Part shown: piece after piece, positions 7,613 through 17,399 of the stretch
Layout: each line of letters begins with the position of its first letter
Numbering within the stretch: position 1 is the stretch's first letter
Notes under the pieces: model-generated
What the model saw: only the letters and a program-made list of their open reading frames with translations
What the model was told of the DNA's origin: nothing
Database searches by the model: none
Position numbers and translations under genes: made by a program
From: Muribaculaceae bacterium
GTDB taxonomy: Bacteria; Bacteroidota; Bacteroidia; Bacteroidales; Muribaculaceae
Direction of reading: 5' to 3'
DNA length: 57,798 nt
Assembly (NCBI GenBank): GCA_029062005.1
Contig: JAIDQZ010000106.1
Coordinates: 1 to 57,798, forward strand

Positions 7613-8482
7613 ATGAAAACAAGAACCTTAGCACTGTATGGAAAATCCCGTCAGGACAGCAACCTGACAGGAATAATGAATTTCATGACCGAAGCCCGCA
7701 GGAAGGGATTCGGTCTTTTGTGTCATGAAAAATTCGCAGCCTACCTTAAGCATATATGTGAAGATCCGGAGCAGATACCCCCGGTATTCTCGTGCATACC
7801 GGAAGCTAAGGCGGCGATAAGTTTCGGAGGAGACGGAACTTTCCTGCGCACCGCCCGACGCCTTGGCAATGCCGGGATTCCTATAGCCGGAGTAAATACG
7901 GGAAATCTCGGCTATCTTGCTCATTTCTCGCTCGATGACACCAATCTTCTGCTTGAAGGGATCTTACACAACACTCTGGATACTCAACCGAGAAAACTGA
8001 TCGAAGTCACCGGAGATGGAATTCCCGATGACTTCCTGCGCTGCGCACTGAACGAGATAGCGGTGCAGAAAGATGACTCCGCATCCATGATCAATGTCCA
8101 TGTGGAGCTTGACGGATTCTACCTCGCCGACTACCGTGCTGACGGACTCATCGTCTCCTCTGCCACCGGAAGCACTGCCTATAACCTTTCCATAGGAGGA
8201 CCGATACTTCAGCCCGAACTTGACTGCATGGTGATCTCGCCTGTAGCACCGCATTCGCTGACGTTGCGCCCAATTGTCGTGGCAGGAAGTTCGGTGCTCA
8301 GACTTTCAATGTCTTCACGCACCGGATCATATCGACTCAGCGTAGACGGATACAGTATCGCCATGAAAGAAGGGGCAAACCTTGTACTCAAGGCAGCCCC
8401 TTATACAATAAATCTTCTTACCCCCCACGGCGACACCTTCGCGGCATCATTACGAGAAAAACTTCTCTGGGGAAGGCGTTAA
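7613..8482 (+). CDS. nadK: NAD kinase
   Basis: A 289-aa cytoplasmic enzyme that phosphorylates NAD+ to NADP+ with ATP or polyphosphate. The GGDGT nucleotide motif is at residues 72-76 (D74 catalytic) and NTGNLGYLA at 95-103. A 'NEIAV' segment precedes the 'DGLIVSSATGSTAYNLSIGGP' loop, also conserved. The length is normal for the bacterial family. It is co-oriented with the ACT-like gene (11-bp gap) and ends 3 bp from the convergent secreted-protein gene. Confidence 0.97.
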   Translation: MKTRTLALYGKSRQDSNLTGIMNFMTEARRKGFGLLCHEKFAAYLKHICEDPEQIPPVFSCIPEAKAAISFGGDGTFLRTARRLGNAGIPIAGVNTGNLGYLAHFSLDDTNLLLEGILHNTLDTQPRKLIEVTGDGIPDDFLRCALNEIAVQKDDSASMINVHVELDGFYLADYRADGLIVSSATGSTAYNLSIGGPILQPELDCMVISPVAPHSLTLRPIVVAGSSVLRLSMSSRTGSYRLSVDGYSIAMKEGANLVLKAAPYTINLLTPHGDTFAASLREKLLWGRR

Positions 8483-8485
8483 TGA

Positions 8486-10105
8486 TCAATGCACTACTTT
8501 CTTGAATGAGGTCACGGTTCCGTCTTCGCAAACGACACGCACGATGAAGATTCCTGCTCCGGGATCTCTCACTTCACGACCTGCCGGATCATAGTATTTA
8601 ACTTCAGTCACTTTCCCGGCTTCAATTCCGGCAACGGCATCCTGCTCTTCAAGGTTGATTGACACGATATCGCTGCGTGTCTCCACATCATTATACCTAT
8701 ATATGGTCTGCACACCAAGTGTAGTTATGCCTTCCACAAAAAGCGGAACCCTATGCAGAGGCGAGTCATAATTCTTGATGATCCAATATCCATTGTAGTT
8801 CCATGGGATTTCATCCAATGATTCCTCCAGGTCGTAATCTTCCGCCTCAAGAGTCCAGACCTCGTCATCGACATATATGACATAGCTGAGGTCTTCGATC
8901 AAAAGACAATCGCCTTCAGTCGATATGCCCGGCAAATAGAACGAGAACATTGAGAAGCCTTCGTCATCCATAAAATCTTCAAATGCCAATCCGTAAGGAT
9001 TGCTCGGTACTCCTGCAAAAGATTCCTGATGGTGAAGCTTCATGTCAATCAGATCGTTGACAAAATATGCATCTTTCATCGAGGTATTGAACAATAACAC
9101 CATACTGCTATCTTTTGCCGAGATAGTCTGCTTCTCAAGATCCCATACGAGCTGATATACATAGTCGGATGGCATAAGATCGTCATAGAAAATATTGCCG
9201 TCTTTATCAGTCGCCATCTCAACACATTTTATAAATATATGGTATCCTCTGAAATCGCCCACATACTGATCCTGTGGAATTGAAATGACCGCAGTGTTGC
9301 CGTCACGCTCCACTGTGCCTTTTACCCATGCCTCAGGCATTCTCTCGGAAAGTCCCTGAAAATAAATGTCATCACCGTCCTGAGCAAAGTTGACCTGCCA
9401 TCCATAATCGTTGCCTACGGAAGTCCAGTAATTTTTGGAAACCTCAATACCGGCAGGGACTTCTACAGGTTCTTCATCAAACGAAGATATTGATAAGTAA
9501 GATGCTCCCAATCCGATCCATGAGCCATCCTCGCTGTCAACGGCTCCTAAAAGCAGATTAGCGCCAAGATCTTCCGCAACCATGGTGCCGAACTCATCTA
9601 TCGAAAAGGTGAGCGTCGACTTTTCCCTCGGAATGTAGGAAGTGGTCGGATATCCATCCTCGTCCACACCTTCAACAATATCTACCAATGTATAATAATA
9701 AGCCTCTATCATGCCTGTAGAATCATCATAATACACTGCCTGAGGGAGTGAGATCACCAACTTATCGCCATCCATGATACCTTTAATATAAGAATTGGTA
9801 GGCAAATACGTGAATATATTATAGATGTAAACCTCGTTGTCATCACCATATACCACGTTTGATGCAATCATCTGATCCGAATATGCCTCAAGTCCGGCAA
9901 ACGATATGGTCAATCCGCTGGTAGTGACCGTCACATCCTTCTTCTCGCCTTCGACCGAAGTTATTATATCTGTCATGGATCCAAGCCCCAGAGCTATTTT
10001 CCTCATTGGAGATACCACATTAACGTCAGGCACCATCTGTGAAGAAGCAGCCAAGCCTGAGATCGCCATGCAGGCGGTTCCGAATGCAAGTAGTTTCTTT
10101 CTCAT
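8486..10105 (-). CDS. Secreted protein with duplicated beta domain and sorting-like tail
   Basis: I do not recognise a named family. The 539-aa product has a signal peptide (about 1-22) and two similar beta-rich units. Residues 90-122 read 'VYIYNIFTYLPTNSYIKG...LVISLPQ' and residues 245-280 read 'IYFQGLSERMPEAWVKG...AVISIPQ', which suggests an internal duplication of about 155 residues. The C-terminus (about 495-539) is 'YDPAGREVRDPGAGIFIV...', related to the tails of five other secreted proteins here. It follows the 626-aa Omp28-like gene on the minus strand (29-bp gap), so the two probably share an operon. It is extracellular or surface-exposed by inference only. Confidence 0.75.
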   Translation of the reverse strand: MRKKLLAFGTACMAISGLAASSQMVPDVNVVSPMRKIALGLGSMTDIITSVEGEKKDVTVTTSGLTISFAGLEAYSDQMIASNVVYGDDNEVYIYNIFTYLPTNSYIKGIMDGDKLVISLPQAVYYDDSTGMIEAYYYTLVDIVEGVDEDGYPTTSYIPREKSTLTFSIDEFGTMVAEDLGANLLLGAVDSEDGSWIGLGASYLSISSFDEEPVEVPAGIEVSKNYWTSVGNDYGWQVNFAQDGDDIYFQGLSERMPEAWVKGTVERDGNTAVISIPQDQYVGDFRGYHIFIKCVEMATDKDGNIFYDDLMPSDYVYQLVWDLEKQTISAKDSSMVLLFNTSMKDAYFVNDLIDMKLHHQESFAGVPSNPYGLAFEDFMDDEGFSMFSFYLPGISTEGDCLLIEDLSYVIYVDDEVWTLEAEDYDLEESLDEIPWNYNGYWIIKNYDSPLHRVPLFVEGITTLGVQTIYRYNDVETRSDIVSINLEEQDAVAGIEAGKVTEVKYYDPAGREVRDPGAGIFIVRVVCEDGTVTSFKKVVH

Positions 10106-10134
10106 AAATTATATGTTTAATATTAATATCCTTT

Positions 10135-12015
10135 TTACCTTAGAACCGAGACTTTACCGGTGCGCACCGAGCCATCGGACATCTTCGACACCTTTACATA
10201 GACACCCTGCTGCGGAGAAGCAACACGGGCACCTGACAAACTATAGTATTCAGCGCTTTCCTCTACGAGATCAGAGCCGACAGACTCCACTGCATCGCCG
10301 CTTACCACACGAGTCTTATTTGAATTAAGGATTGTGCCGTCGGGATTGAGGATAAATGCAGCCACATAGAGCTTATCCTTGTCCTGAATCACCCTATTGC
10401 CGGCTATATCGAATGAGAAATCATATTCGTAAGGCATATTGAAGTTGATATCAGACGGCACGGAGCCATCAACACCTTTCACTCCTGCTGCATCCACCAC
10501 GACATCATTAAAAACAAGATTGGGGACGATTGAGGTCCATTTAGTTAGGTATTCAAGCTCCGTACCTATATATTGAAGCGCATATTTGGGGAAGTAATTT
10601 GACTGGAACCAGCCTGCATCAGTCCCTGTCAAACCATTGTTGAGCAGAACATACCCGACCTTATAGCCGGCATCTTCCTTATCCTCAAAGAATGTGACGG
10701 TCGATTTCACAGAGATACGGGTTCTGTCGGTATCACTCCAGACAGCCTCCAGCTGAATGTCGGCAGGCACCATAGCAGCTATCGAGGCTTCAACTTCCTT
10801 CCTCATTCCGAATCCATTGCTGCCAGTGCCATGGTAGGGATCTTCCGACGGTCCACGGTCAAGAATTGCGGAAGGGAATCCAAGATATACCGGATCCAGC
10901 GGGAAATCATCCGCCTGCATCGGATCACCGTCATGATATGCGGCGAGCACTATATTGTCTCCGAATTCTTCATTCAGGCTTTCGAGAGCCACATATCCGC
11001 GAATGCACCATCCGCACCATGTACCGGTGAATTCCTCCAGCATCGGTCTATGGACAGGAAGATATGGCAGCACATGAACATATGCTGAAGCGGATGACTG
11101 AGAACAGAAGTTATCCATACCGTTGACTTTATCAATCGTGAGGTCAATATTGAAGTCTCCAAGTTCAGGCAACGCATCAATCGGGAGATCCACTATGGTG
11201 GAATTTACAAGATCAGGAACGATAGGATCCGAAAATTCAAGGGTACGCTCGAAAGTTTTTCCTCCGACCGAGTATGTATAGCCTATGGAAGACACATCTT
11301 TCTTGCCCATATTATTGACAGCCGCCCTCATGGTAAACTTCTTGTCGACAGAAGCATAAGTGGAGTTTAGCTGCTTTATGCCCACACTATATTCAGAGAA
11401 CTCCCCTTCCAATGTCACATATATGGCTGCGGCGACACCGAGCTTTTCATTATACGGCAACCATTTCAGGAAGTCTTTCGATGCCCTGATATAAAGAGAC
11501 AACGGATTGTCTGACGGAGAGACAAGCACCGGATATTGTTGTGTGGCAGTAAGCGAAGAACCTTTCTCAGCCACCGGAACGGTAAGGCTGTATCCGACAT
11601 AAATTCCTTCTTCTGTAAGCACATAAGGAGTGTCGAGTGACACTGACAACTGTCCAATGGAATAGTCATCTACACCCGGAAGCGGTATTTTTTCCGGTGT
11701 CACTTCGGCGGAATATGTATCAGGCACTGTCACCTTCACACTTCCTTCCTTCTCCAGGGTAAGTTCCTTGGAAAGCCATAGAGACGTAGATTCGATTCCT
11801 TCATAAGCATGTATCAATGCACGGATTCCCGTAATTTTCTTTCCTACAAGGGCAGGATCTTCTATTCGCATAGCGACATCATAAATTTCCGCTTTCCCTT
11901 TTCCCCAATATTGGAGGACATCACCAGCGTATGTGAAGGTGGATGATTCGTCGGCAGCCACTGCTGACAAAGCGGCAAATCCGACGATGCATGATGTGAT
12001 TAATTTTCCAAGCAT
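10135..12015 (-). CDS. Secreted Omp28-related protein with CGWC redox-like motif
   Basis: A 626-aa exported protein. The signal peptide covers residues 1-21 of the start used here; the frame is open nine codons further, but the ATG at 12015 gives a clean signal peptide. Beta-rich domains come first (about 25-320), then a thioredoxin-like region with 'EEFTGTWCGWC' (Cys 334 and 337) and 'AAYHDGDPM', like Omp28-related proteins. The end carries a 'YYSLSGARVASPQQGVYVKV' tail. The CxxC suggests disulfide chemistry or metal binding outside the cytoplasm, but Omp28-like proteins have no settled function. A near-perfect promoter lies upstream. Confidence 0.8.
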   Translation of the reverse strand: MLGKLITSCIVGFAALSAVAADESSTFTYAGDVLQYWGKGKAEIYDVAMRIEDPALVGKKITGIRALIHAYEGIESTSLWLSKELTLEKEGSVKVTVPDTYSAEVTPEKIPLPGVDDYSIGQLSVSLDTPYVLTEEGIYVGYSLTVPVAEKGSSLTATQQYPVLVSPSDNPLSLYIRASKDFLKWLPYNEKLGVAAAIYVTLEGEFSEYSVGIKQLNSTYASVDKKFTMRAAVNNMGKKDVSSIGYTYSVGGKTFERTLEFSDPIVPDLVNSTIVDLPIDALPELGDFNIDLTIDKVNGMDNFCSQSSASAYVHVLPYLPVHRPMLEEFTGTWCGWCIRGYVALESLNEEFGDNIVLAAYHDGDPMQADDFPLDPVYLGFPSAILDRGPSEDPYHGTGSNGFGMRKEVEASIAAMVPADIQLEAVWSDTDRTRISVKSTVTFFEDKEDAGYKVGYVLLNNGLTGTDAGWFQSNYFPKYALQYIGTELEYLTKWTSIVPNLVFNDVVVDAAGVKGVDGSVPSDINFNMPYEYDFSFDIAGNRVIQDKDKLYVAAFILNPDGTILNSNKTRVVSGDAVESVGSDLVEESAEYYSLSGARVASPQQGVYVKVSKMSDGSVRTGKVSVLR

Positions 12016-12084
12016 ATGATTATATAGAAACTGATTAAACAAAGAAGTCGTTCAGACCAATTAACGAATACCTATTCCGAACTG

Positions 12085-12116
12085 CAAAAATACAACATTT
12101 TGCCAGAATATACAAA
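12085..12116 (-). promoter_or_regulatory. Consensus promoter for the Omp28-like operon
   Basis: Minus-strand TTTG (12116-12113), a 20-bp spacer, then TATTTTTG (12092-12085). The predicted start near 12080 gives a leader of about 65 nt to the ATG at 12015. Confidence 0.7.
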
Positions 12117-12126
12117 CATTTACGCA

Positions 12127-13218
12127 TCATAAAGCATCTTTTAATTCCGGCACAGGATTTTGTGCAGGTTTCATGGATGCGCCGAAAAGCCATGAGGCGA
12201 GGAAGGGGGACGTGCGAAGCACAGCACTTATCAGCAGGCAAAGCGCCACCACAATGACAGAGATCAGAAGTCCTACAGTAAGCATCGCCACAATGGAGTT
12301 TCCGGGTCCCGTATAGAAAAATCCCTTCATGAAGGAAAGATTGGGAATGAACAGATAGTGCAGATAATATATGTCGAGAGTACGGCTTCCGACAAATGAC
12401 ATGGCGTTGCTTGCCGGAGTACCTTTGTCAAACCACAGGCGATATGTGCGGAAGAATATCAATATGGTCATAAGTCCGGAAAACCGCATGGCAGTAGCCA
12501 CAAGATTCCATTGAAGCGAGTAGGAATGGCGGCATCCATAGAATATGACGAGCAGAAAAAAAGAAAGTATCATCAATGCCTTGAAATACTGATTGTCAAC
12601 AGTCTTCCAGGTAAAGGACTCAAACCGACGTGCGAATATTCCCAACATAAAGTATGGCATATAGCTGAGGGTATTCTTTACCTGTATCATCACTGCCCAA
12701 TCCAGCAGACTATAGCCTGCTGTTAGACTGTTAAATATAAAAGTGGCGGCAAACGAGACTCCGAGCAGAATATAGAGAGGGAGATTACTCCCGGTCTTCT
12801 TCACGATAAGAGCGACTGCAAGATATATGATAAACATCTCGAACAGGGATATTGTGAACCAGTATGGATTTGTCGTCCATAAAAATTTGAAATTCCAATT
12901 CTTGATGCAGACTCCATATATAAATGAGAAAACCGCGAGTCCCACTATCTGAGCCCGGAATTTCTTTGTCATCACCCTCTTCACGGTAGGGAAAGTCCAC
13001 TTCTCGGCAAGACGAAACGAAAAAAAACCGCTGACAAAGAAAAACAACGGCATCCGGAACATTGTCATCATGTAGTAGACACTGGAAAACGATGCGTTGG
13101 TGATAGGGAATTTCACATAAGCGTTGGTGACATGGCTAAATACCACAAGCAATATCGCCAGACCGCGCATCGCGTCGATATATCTGAGACGGCTGTCTTT
13201 TTTCAATTCACAATTCAT
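12127..13218 (-). CDS. Acyltransferase family 3 membrane protein
   Basis: A 363-aa polytopic protein of the acyltransferase-3 (OafA/NodX-like) family, which transfers acetyl or other acyl groups to extracellular glycans or lipids. The opening 'LRYIDAMRGLAILLVVFSH' contains the conserved Arg and the catalytic-type His at the end of the first helix. About ten hydrophobic segments follow, including 'RMPLFFFVSGFF'. The open frame extends to 13509, but that part is antisense to the permease gene. The ATG at 13218 (or 13239) lies inside an AT-rich intergenic repeat, which therefore encodes the first residues. The acceptor is unknown. Confidence 0.88.
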   Translation of the reverse strand: MNCELKKDSRLRYIDAMRGLAILLVVFSHVTNAYVKFPITNASFSSVYYMMTMFRMPLFFFVSGFFSFRLAEKWTFPTVKRVMTKKFRAQIVGLAVFSFIYGVCIKNWNFKFLWTTNPYWFTISLFEMFIIYLAVALIVKKTGSNLPLYILLGVSFAATFIFNSLTAGYSLLDWAVMIQVKNTLSYMPYFMLGIFARRFESFTWKTVDNQYFKALMILSFFLLVIFYGCRHSYSLQWNLVATAMRFSGLMTILIFFRTYRLWFDKGTPASNAMSFVGSRTLDIYYLHYLFIPNLSFMKGFFYTGPGNSIVAMLTVGLLISVIVVALCLLISAVLRTSPFLASWLFGASMKPAQNPVPELKDAL

Positions 13219-13279
13219 AATACACAATTCATAATGCATATTAAAAAGAGGGTTCTCCGGTGCAAAATTAATATATTTT

Positions 13280-13308
13280 TTTGATATGGAGAATTTTTTG
13301 TAAATTTG
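13280..13308 (+). promoter_or_regulatory. Promoter abutting the APC permease start
   Basis: TTTG (13280-13283), a 17-bp spacer and TAAATTTG (13301-13308). The -7 element ends only 4 bp before the ATG at 13313, so transcription would begin at or next to the start codon. A minus-strand -7 box (TAATTTTG, 13270-13263) for the divergent acyltransferase gene lies just outside it. Confidence 0.55.
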
Positions 13309-13312
13309 CATT

Positions 13313-14689
13313 ATGAAAGAAGAGGAATCGCTCATTGATAAGGACAAACTGGGACTTACAGGGCTTGTGGCACTGGTGTTCGGCATGATGGTGGGAAGCG
13401 GAATCTTCAACATCCCCCAGAATCTGGCAGCCGGTGCGGGTCTTGGAGCGGTATTGACAGGCTGGGCTATCACAGCCACGGGGATGCTGATGCTCGTCAG
13501 CACCTTCAAGATTCTTTCCGACCGTCATCCGGAGCTGAACGACGGTATATATCTATATGCAGAAAAGGGATTCGGCAGATTTACGGGATTCAACATAGCA
13601 TGGGGCTACTGGCTGTGTGCCTGCTTCGCAAACATCGCATATGCAGTGATGCTCAACGACACTTTCGGAGCATTCTTCCCGCAACTTCTCGGACACGGAT
13701 GGCCCACCGTAATCTTCTGTTCGTCACTGATATGGATCATGTATCTTCTTATCAGCTCGGGAATGCGTACATCATCGATAATCGCTACAGCAGCGGCAAT
13801 CTTGAAGATATCCGTCATCGTCCTGATTATCATAATGCTTGCGCTCAACATAAAATACGACACCCTGACAGCAGACATATGGAGTCTCGGCGAAGGGATC
13901 GGGGGAATCACCTCTCAAGTGAAAAGCACGATGCTCGTCACCTTATGGTGCTTTATCGGTATCGAGGGTGCGGTAGTGATGTCGGGGCGCGCACGCAGGC
14001 AGAGCCATGTAGGGAAAGCGGGCATACTTGGATTCCTTGCCGCCTGGATACTTTATGTACTTGTGTCGGTGTTCTGCTTTGGAATCATGTCGCGTGCGCA
14101 GCTTGCAGGTCTTGAAGACCCGTCTGTAGCGTATGCCCTGAGATCGACATGCGGAGACCGGGCATACTGGCTGGTGATAATTTCTGTAATAATATCCATT
14201 TCAGGAGGATGGTTTGCATGGACGATTGTCACTGCACAGCAACCCTACTCAGCAGCAAGCCATGGAATATTTCCACAGTGGCTTACCGACAGAAAAGACA
14301 GGGGATCGCTCAGACGGGCACTTTTTGCATCGAGCATCATCATGCAGCTTTTCCTTTTCCTTGTGATAATGGCGGAAGACGTATATCTATACGCGCTCAA
14401 TATTACAAGCCTCATGGTGCTTCCCGCATATCTGTTCAGCGGGCTTTTCCTATTAAAGATTGCGAGGACTGACTACAGAGAGCATCTATCGGCAAGCCAC
14501 GCAAAGAGAGATCTCGCCTACGCTGTAGGCATAGGGACAGGATGCACGATATTCTGCATATGGATGATATATGCAGCAGGCATCGGGCTTCTGCTTCAGG
14601 CATTTGCATTCTACATAGCGGGACTGCCTCTTTACAGGACGGAACGAAAACCGGGAAATGAATTAAAATCTGAAAACAATAATTATTGA
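13313..14689 (+). CDS. APC family amino acid permease/antiporter
   Basis: A 458-aa inner-membrane transporter with twelve predicted helices. The first helix carries the APC signature 'GMMVGSGIFNIPQNLA' (the unwound substrate-binding Gly-Ser-Gly), and a 'WCFIGIEGAVVMSGRARR' segment lies at helix 6. These features are closest to the basic amino acid / polyamine antiporter branch (arginine-ornithine type), so exchange of arginine-like substrates is likely but not certain. Its transcript may be leaderless. A secreted-protein gene begins 4 bp after its stop, which suggests co-transcription. Confidence 0.88.
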   Translation: MKEEESLIDKDKLGLTGLVALVFGMMVGSGIFNIPQNLAAGAGLGAVLTGWAITATGMLMLVSTFKILSDRHPELNDGIYLYAEKGFGRFTGFNIAWGYWLCACFANIAYAVMLNDTFGAFFPQLLGHGWPTVIFCSSLIWIMYLLISSGMRTSSIIATAAAILKISVIVLIIIMLALNIKYDTLTADIWSLGEGIGGITSQVKSTMLVTLWCFIGIEGAVVMSGRARRQSHVGKAGILGFLAAWILYVLVSVFCFGIMSRAQLAGLEDPSVAYALRSTCGDRAYWLVIISVIISISGGWFAWTIVTAQQPYSAASHGIFPQWLTDRKDRGSLRRALFASSIIMQLFLFLVIMAEDVYLYALNITSLMVLPAYLFSGLFLLKIARTDYREHLSASHAKRDLAYAVGIGTGCTIFCIWMIYAAGIGLLLQAFAFYIAGLPLYRTERKPGNELKSENNNY

Positions 14690-14693
14690 ATAT

Positions 14694-16433
14694 ATGAAAG
14701 TGATCAAAGGATGCCTAATCGCTGCAACGATATCAATGACAGTGTCAACAGCTCATGGTGAATATACGATGAAGATAAGCAAAGGGAAATTTCCGGAAGG
14801 GGTGAAGATAGAGAATATTAACGGGTGTCAGCCGGAAGCCTATGCCTATAAAAAAGTTTCGCTTGATCAGGCATGGGCTGCCGGAGACTACGGCAAACGT
14901 ATGAATGTGGCCTTTGCCCCCTCTTTTATGAAAGAAGGGGAAATATGCGGAGCAGCACTTACGCTTCCTTCAATGATGATAGAGGATGGTGAATGGCTTA
15001 GTTGGGACGGATGCGCTGTATATCCTCTCTTCAATGAAACCTATAGTGTAGAGATCATGGAAGCCGGGAGCGGCACATGGACAATTTTAGGAGAGTATAT
15101 TGAAACAGGGAATGAATGGAAAAAACAGATGTTAGATCTTTCTTCATTCAGTGGAAAAGATATCGAGCTCCGATTTGTATGCAGAAGCAACAGGGGATAT
15201 ATGCTGGCATTAAGCAATGTCGCTGTCATGAAACCAGCGACGGTCTCATTTGCCTGTGTCAACCGCACCCCGAAATTTTTCGCAGCCTCTGACATGGAAG
15301 ACGGAACGGTGACAGCTGAATTCGCATTGACCAATACCGGGATCGCAATCACCGGAGCTACAGTAGGTCTGGCAGATGGGAATGATGTTTTGGCGACCTC
15401 ACAGGAAAAAGATGAGTGGAAGACCGGAGAGACACGACTCTTTCAGCTACCTCTGCCACTCTCGCTCAATATAAGAAGAGACTATGCAATAACAGTTGAA
15501 GGCACAGACACAGAATGCCAGAAAGTTTTGGAAAGTTTCGCCTACTGCACCTCATTCAAGAGGCACCTTCTCGTGGATAAAGGAACCGGCATGTGGTGCA
15601 ATTCGTGCCCGCAGGGCACTCTTTCAATGCAAGAATTGGATAAAGAATACGGGGATGCAGTAATAGGCATAGAGACTCACAACGGCGATCTGCTCGCCAA
15701 TGATATCGACTTCACATGGCTCGGATTCTATTCGATCCCAAGAATGGTGCTAAACCGTATCAAAAAATCAGCAGGTGACGGCACCAACCAGTTTACAGAC
15801 TATATCTGCGAACCGGTAGAAATGGAGCTGTCAATCAATGATCTGAGCAATAATGAGGACAATACATTGACAGCGAAAGCTACAGTTAAGACTTCCGAAT
15901 ACTTCACATCCAACAACAGAAAATATCGCATTGGATATGTGTTGACACGTAATTTCAGTGGAGAAGAAAATGAACAGTTTTATCAAAAAAATATATGCAA
16001 TCTCGCATCTTACAAACAGTATTGCTATCTGCCTTCATTAATACCCTACAATTTATGTTATTTCCCGGATGTCTCACTTGCATCTCCTTTGGCAAATAAA
16101 ACAGAGAATGTAGCTTTCACCGGAATTGAAGGGAGTCTGCCCGAGACAATGGAATGCAATAACTCATACGACTGCACATGGGACATACCGCTTCCTGAAG
16201 GATATACCGATTTCAGCGGGATGCGCCTTGTAGCCTACATTCTTGATGCGGGGAATTATAATGTAATCAACAGTACAGTCAAAGAGACTGAAGACACCTC
16301 GGAAGTAAAATTTACGGAATCAGAGCCCGCAGTCAGCGGAAACGATGATATCTACAGTATCGACGGCAGAAGAATAACCGGGACTCCGGAAAGCGGCATA
16401 TATATAGTCGGAGGGAAGAAGATATTTTTTTAA
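14694..16433 (+). CDS. Secreted choice-of-anchor J / Omp28-like protein with CNSC motif
   Basis: A 579-aa exported protein with a signal peptide (about 1-22). Residues about 45-180 resemble a jelly-roll 'choice-of-anchor J' module, with a mature-looking 'GKRMNVAFAPSF' and 'ALTLPSM' pattern. Residues about 290-420 form a thioredoxin-like Omp28 region with 'DKGTGMWCNSC' (Cys 302 and 305). The C-terminus ends 'IYSIDGRRITGTPESGIYIV'. It is a second member of the CxxC secreted set in this window. The tight 4-bp spacing to the permease is unusual for such different products. Confidence 0.8.
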   Translation: MKVIKGCLIAATISMTVSTAHGEYTMKISKGKFPEGVKIENINGCQPEAYAYKKVSLDQAWAAGDYGKRMNVAFAPSFMKEGEICGAALTLPSMMIEDGEWLSWDGCAVYPLFNETYSVEIMEAGSGTWTILGEYIETGNEWKKQMLDLSSFSGKDIELRFVCRSNRGYMLALSNVAVMKPATVSFACVNRTPKFFAASDMEDGTVTAEFALTNTGIAITGATVGLADGNDVLATSQEKDEWKTGETRLFQLPLPLSLNIRRDYAITVEGTDTECQKVLESFAYCTSFKRHLLVDKGTGMWCNSCPQGTLSMQELDKEYGDAVIGIETHNGDLLANDIDFTWLGFYSIPRMVLNRIKKSAGDGTNQFTDYICEPVEMELSINDLSNNEDNTLTAKATVKTSEYFTSNNRKYRIGYVLTRNFSGEENEQFYQKNICNLASYKQYCYLPSLIPYNLCYFPDVSLASPLANKTENVAFTGIEGSLPETMECNNSYDCTWDIPLPEGYTDFSGMRLVAYILDAGNYNVINSTVKETEDTSEVKFTESEPAVSGNDDIYSIDGRRITGTPESGIYIVGGKKIFF

Positions 16434-16470
16434 GGGTCAGAAACCAAGAACCAAGGAGCAGGAAGTTGCT

Positions 16471-17292
16471 ATGATATATTATTTTTCGGGGACACATAAT
16501 TCGCGCTATGCCGCTCTAAGACTGGGATCGATGACCGGAGAGGAAGTGCGTTTCATACCAGACATAAATCCTTATGAAGAGATATTTGATGCAGCAAAGG
16601 ATAAATCTGTGGGATTTGTCTTTCCCGTATATGCATGGGGTGTGCCCCCTATAGTGATGAATTTCATCACGCGACTGCCTGAGAAGATTGTATCATGTAT
16701 AAAGAACAGCGGAACAAATGTCTGGTGCGTGGCTACATGCGGCGATGAAACAGGCATGGCTGTCAGAATGCTTGCCGAAGGTATTGAAAAGCGTGGGCTG
16801 ACTCTCAGTGGCGCATGGAGCCTTATAATGCCTAACGTATATGTACTTCTTCCGGGATTCGGCATCGATCCCAAACAGATCGAAGAAGAAAAGCTCGAAA
16901 ACAGCATCACACGTCTTCATCATATTGCAGAGTGTATCAATACCCGTCAATTGGAGGAAGACGTACATCTCGGAAGTCTTCCCCGTCTTAAGACTTCAAT
17001 GATTTATCCTCTGTTTACAAGATGGGGAGTAAATACAAAAAAATGGCATTATACGGATACATGCACAGGCTGTGGTAAATGTGCGATGACATGTCCAGTC
17101 GGAAATATCACGATTACCGACGGACATCCCAAATGGGGAAATGATTGCACAAGCTGCTGCGCCTGCTATCATATATGCCCTGCCAACAGTGCACAATATG
17201 GAAAGATCACTTCCGGTATGGGACAATATTTTAATAATTTTGAACTTAGATCCAGGGATGATGAAAATGTTAAAAAGCATATTTTTCATTAA
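16471..17292 (+). CDS. EFR1 family ferredoxin (flavodoxin-like plus 2x[4Fe-4S])
   Basis: A 273-aa cytoplasmic electron carrier. The N-terminal flavodoxin-like domain (about 1-160) starts 'MIYYFSGTHNSRYAA' and has the 'VFPVYAWGVPP' loop. Two [4Fe-4S] motifs follow: Cys 198-201-204-208 and Cys 226-229-232-236, the second with an extra Cys at 230. This is the layout of EFR1-type proteins in anaerobes, whose partner enzymes are mostly unknown. It lies 37 bp after the secreted CNSC protein on the same strand. Confidence 0.9.
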   Translation: MIYYFSGTHNSRYAALRLGSMTGEEVRFIPDINPYEEIFDAAKDKSVGFVFPVYAWGVPPIVMNFITRLPEKIVSCIKNSGTNVWCVATCGDETGMAVRMLAEGIEKRGLTLSGAWSLIMPNVYVLLPGFGIDPKQIEEEKLENSITRLHHIAECINTRQLEEDVHLGSLPRLKTSMIYPLFTRWGVNTKKWHYTDTCTGCGKCAMTCPVGNITITDGHPKWGNDCTSCCACYHICPANSAQYGKITSGMGQYFNNFELRSRDDENVKKHIFH

Positions 17293-17318
17293 AAGTAAAA
17301 AAAAATATGAAAAAAGAT

Positions 17319-17349
17319 TTTGCGGATTCAAAAATATGTATTAACTTTG
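17319..17349 (+). promoter_or_regulatory. Consensus promoter for the small lipoprotein
   Basis: TTTG (17319-17322), a 19-bp spacer and TAACTTTG (17342-17349) match the Bacteroidota consensus exactly. The predicted start near 17354 leaves a leader of about 46 nt that is A/T-rich, which is typical of highly expressed genes. Confidence 0.8.
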
Positions 17350-17399
17350 CACCGTTTTTGATAGCAAAACATGTTTTATTATTTTAAATTTAAAAGAAA

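Noticed and set aside
13219..13509. Upstream part of the acyltransferase frame
   Set aside because: It is antisense to the permease gene and not protein-like.
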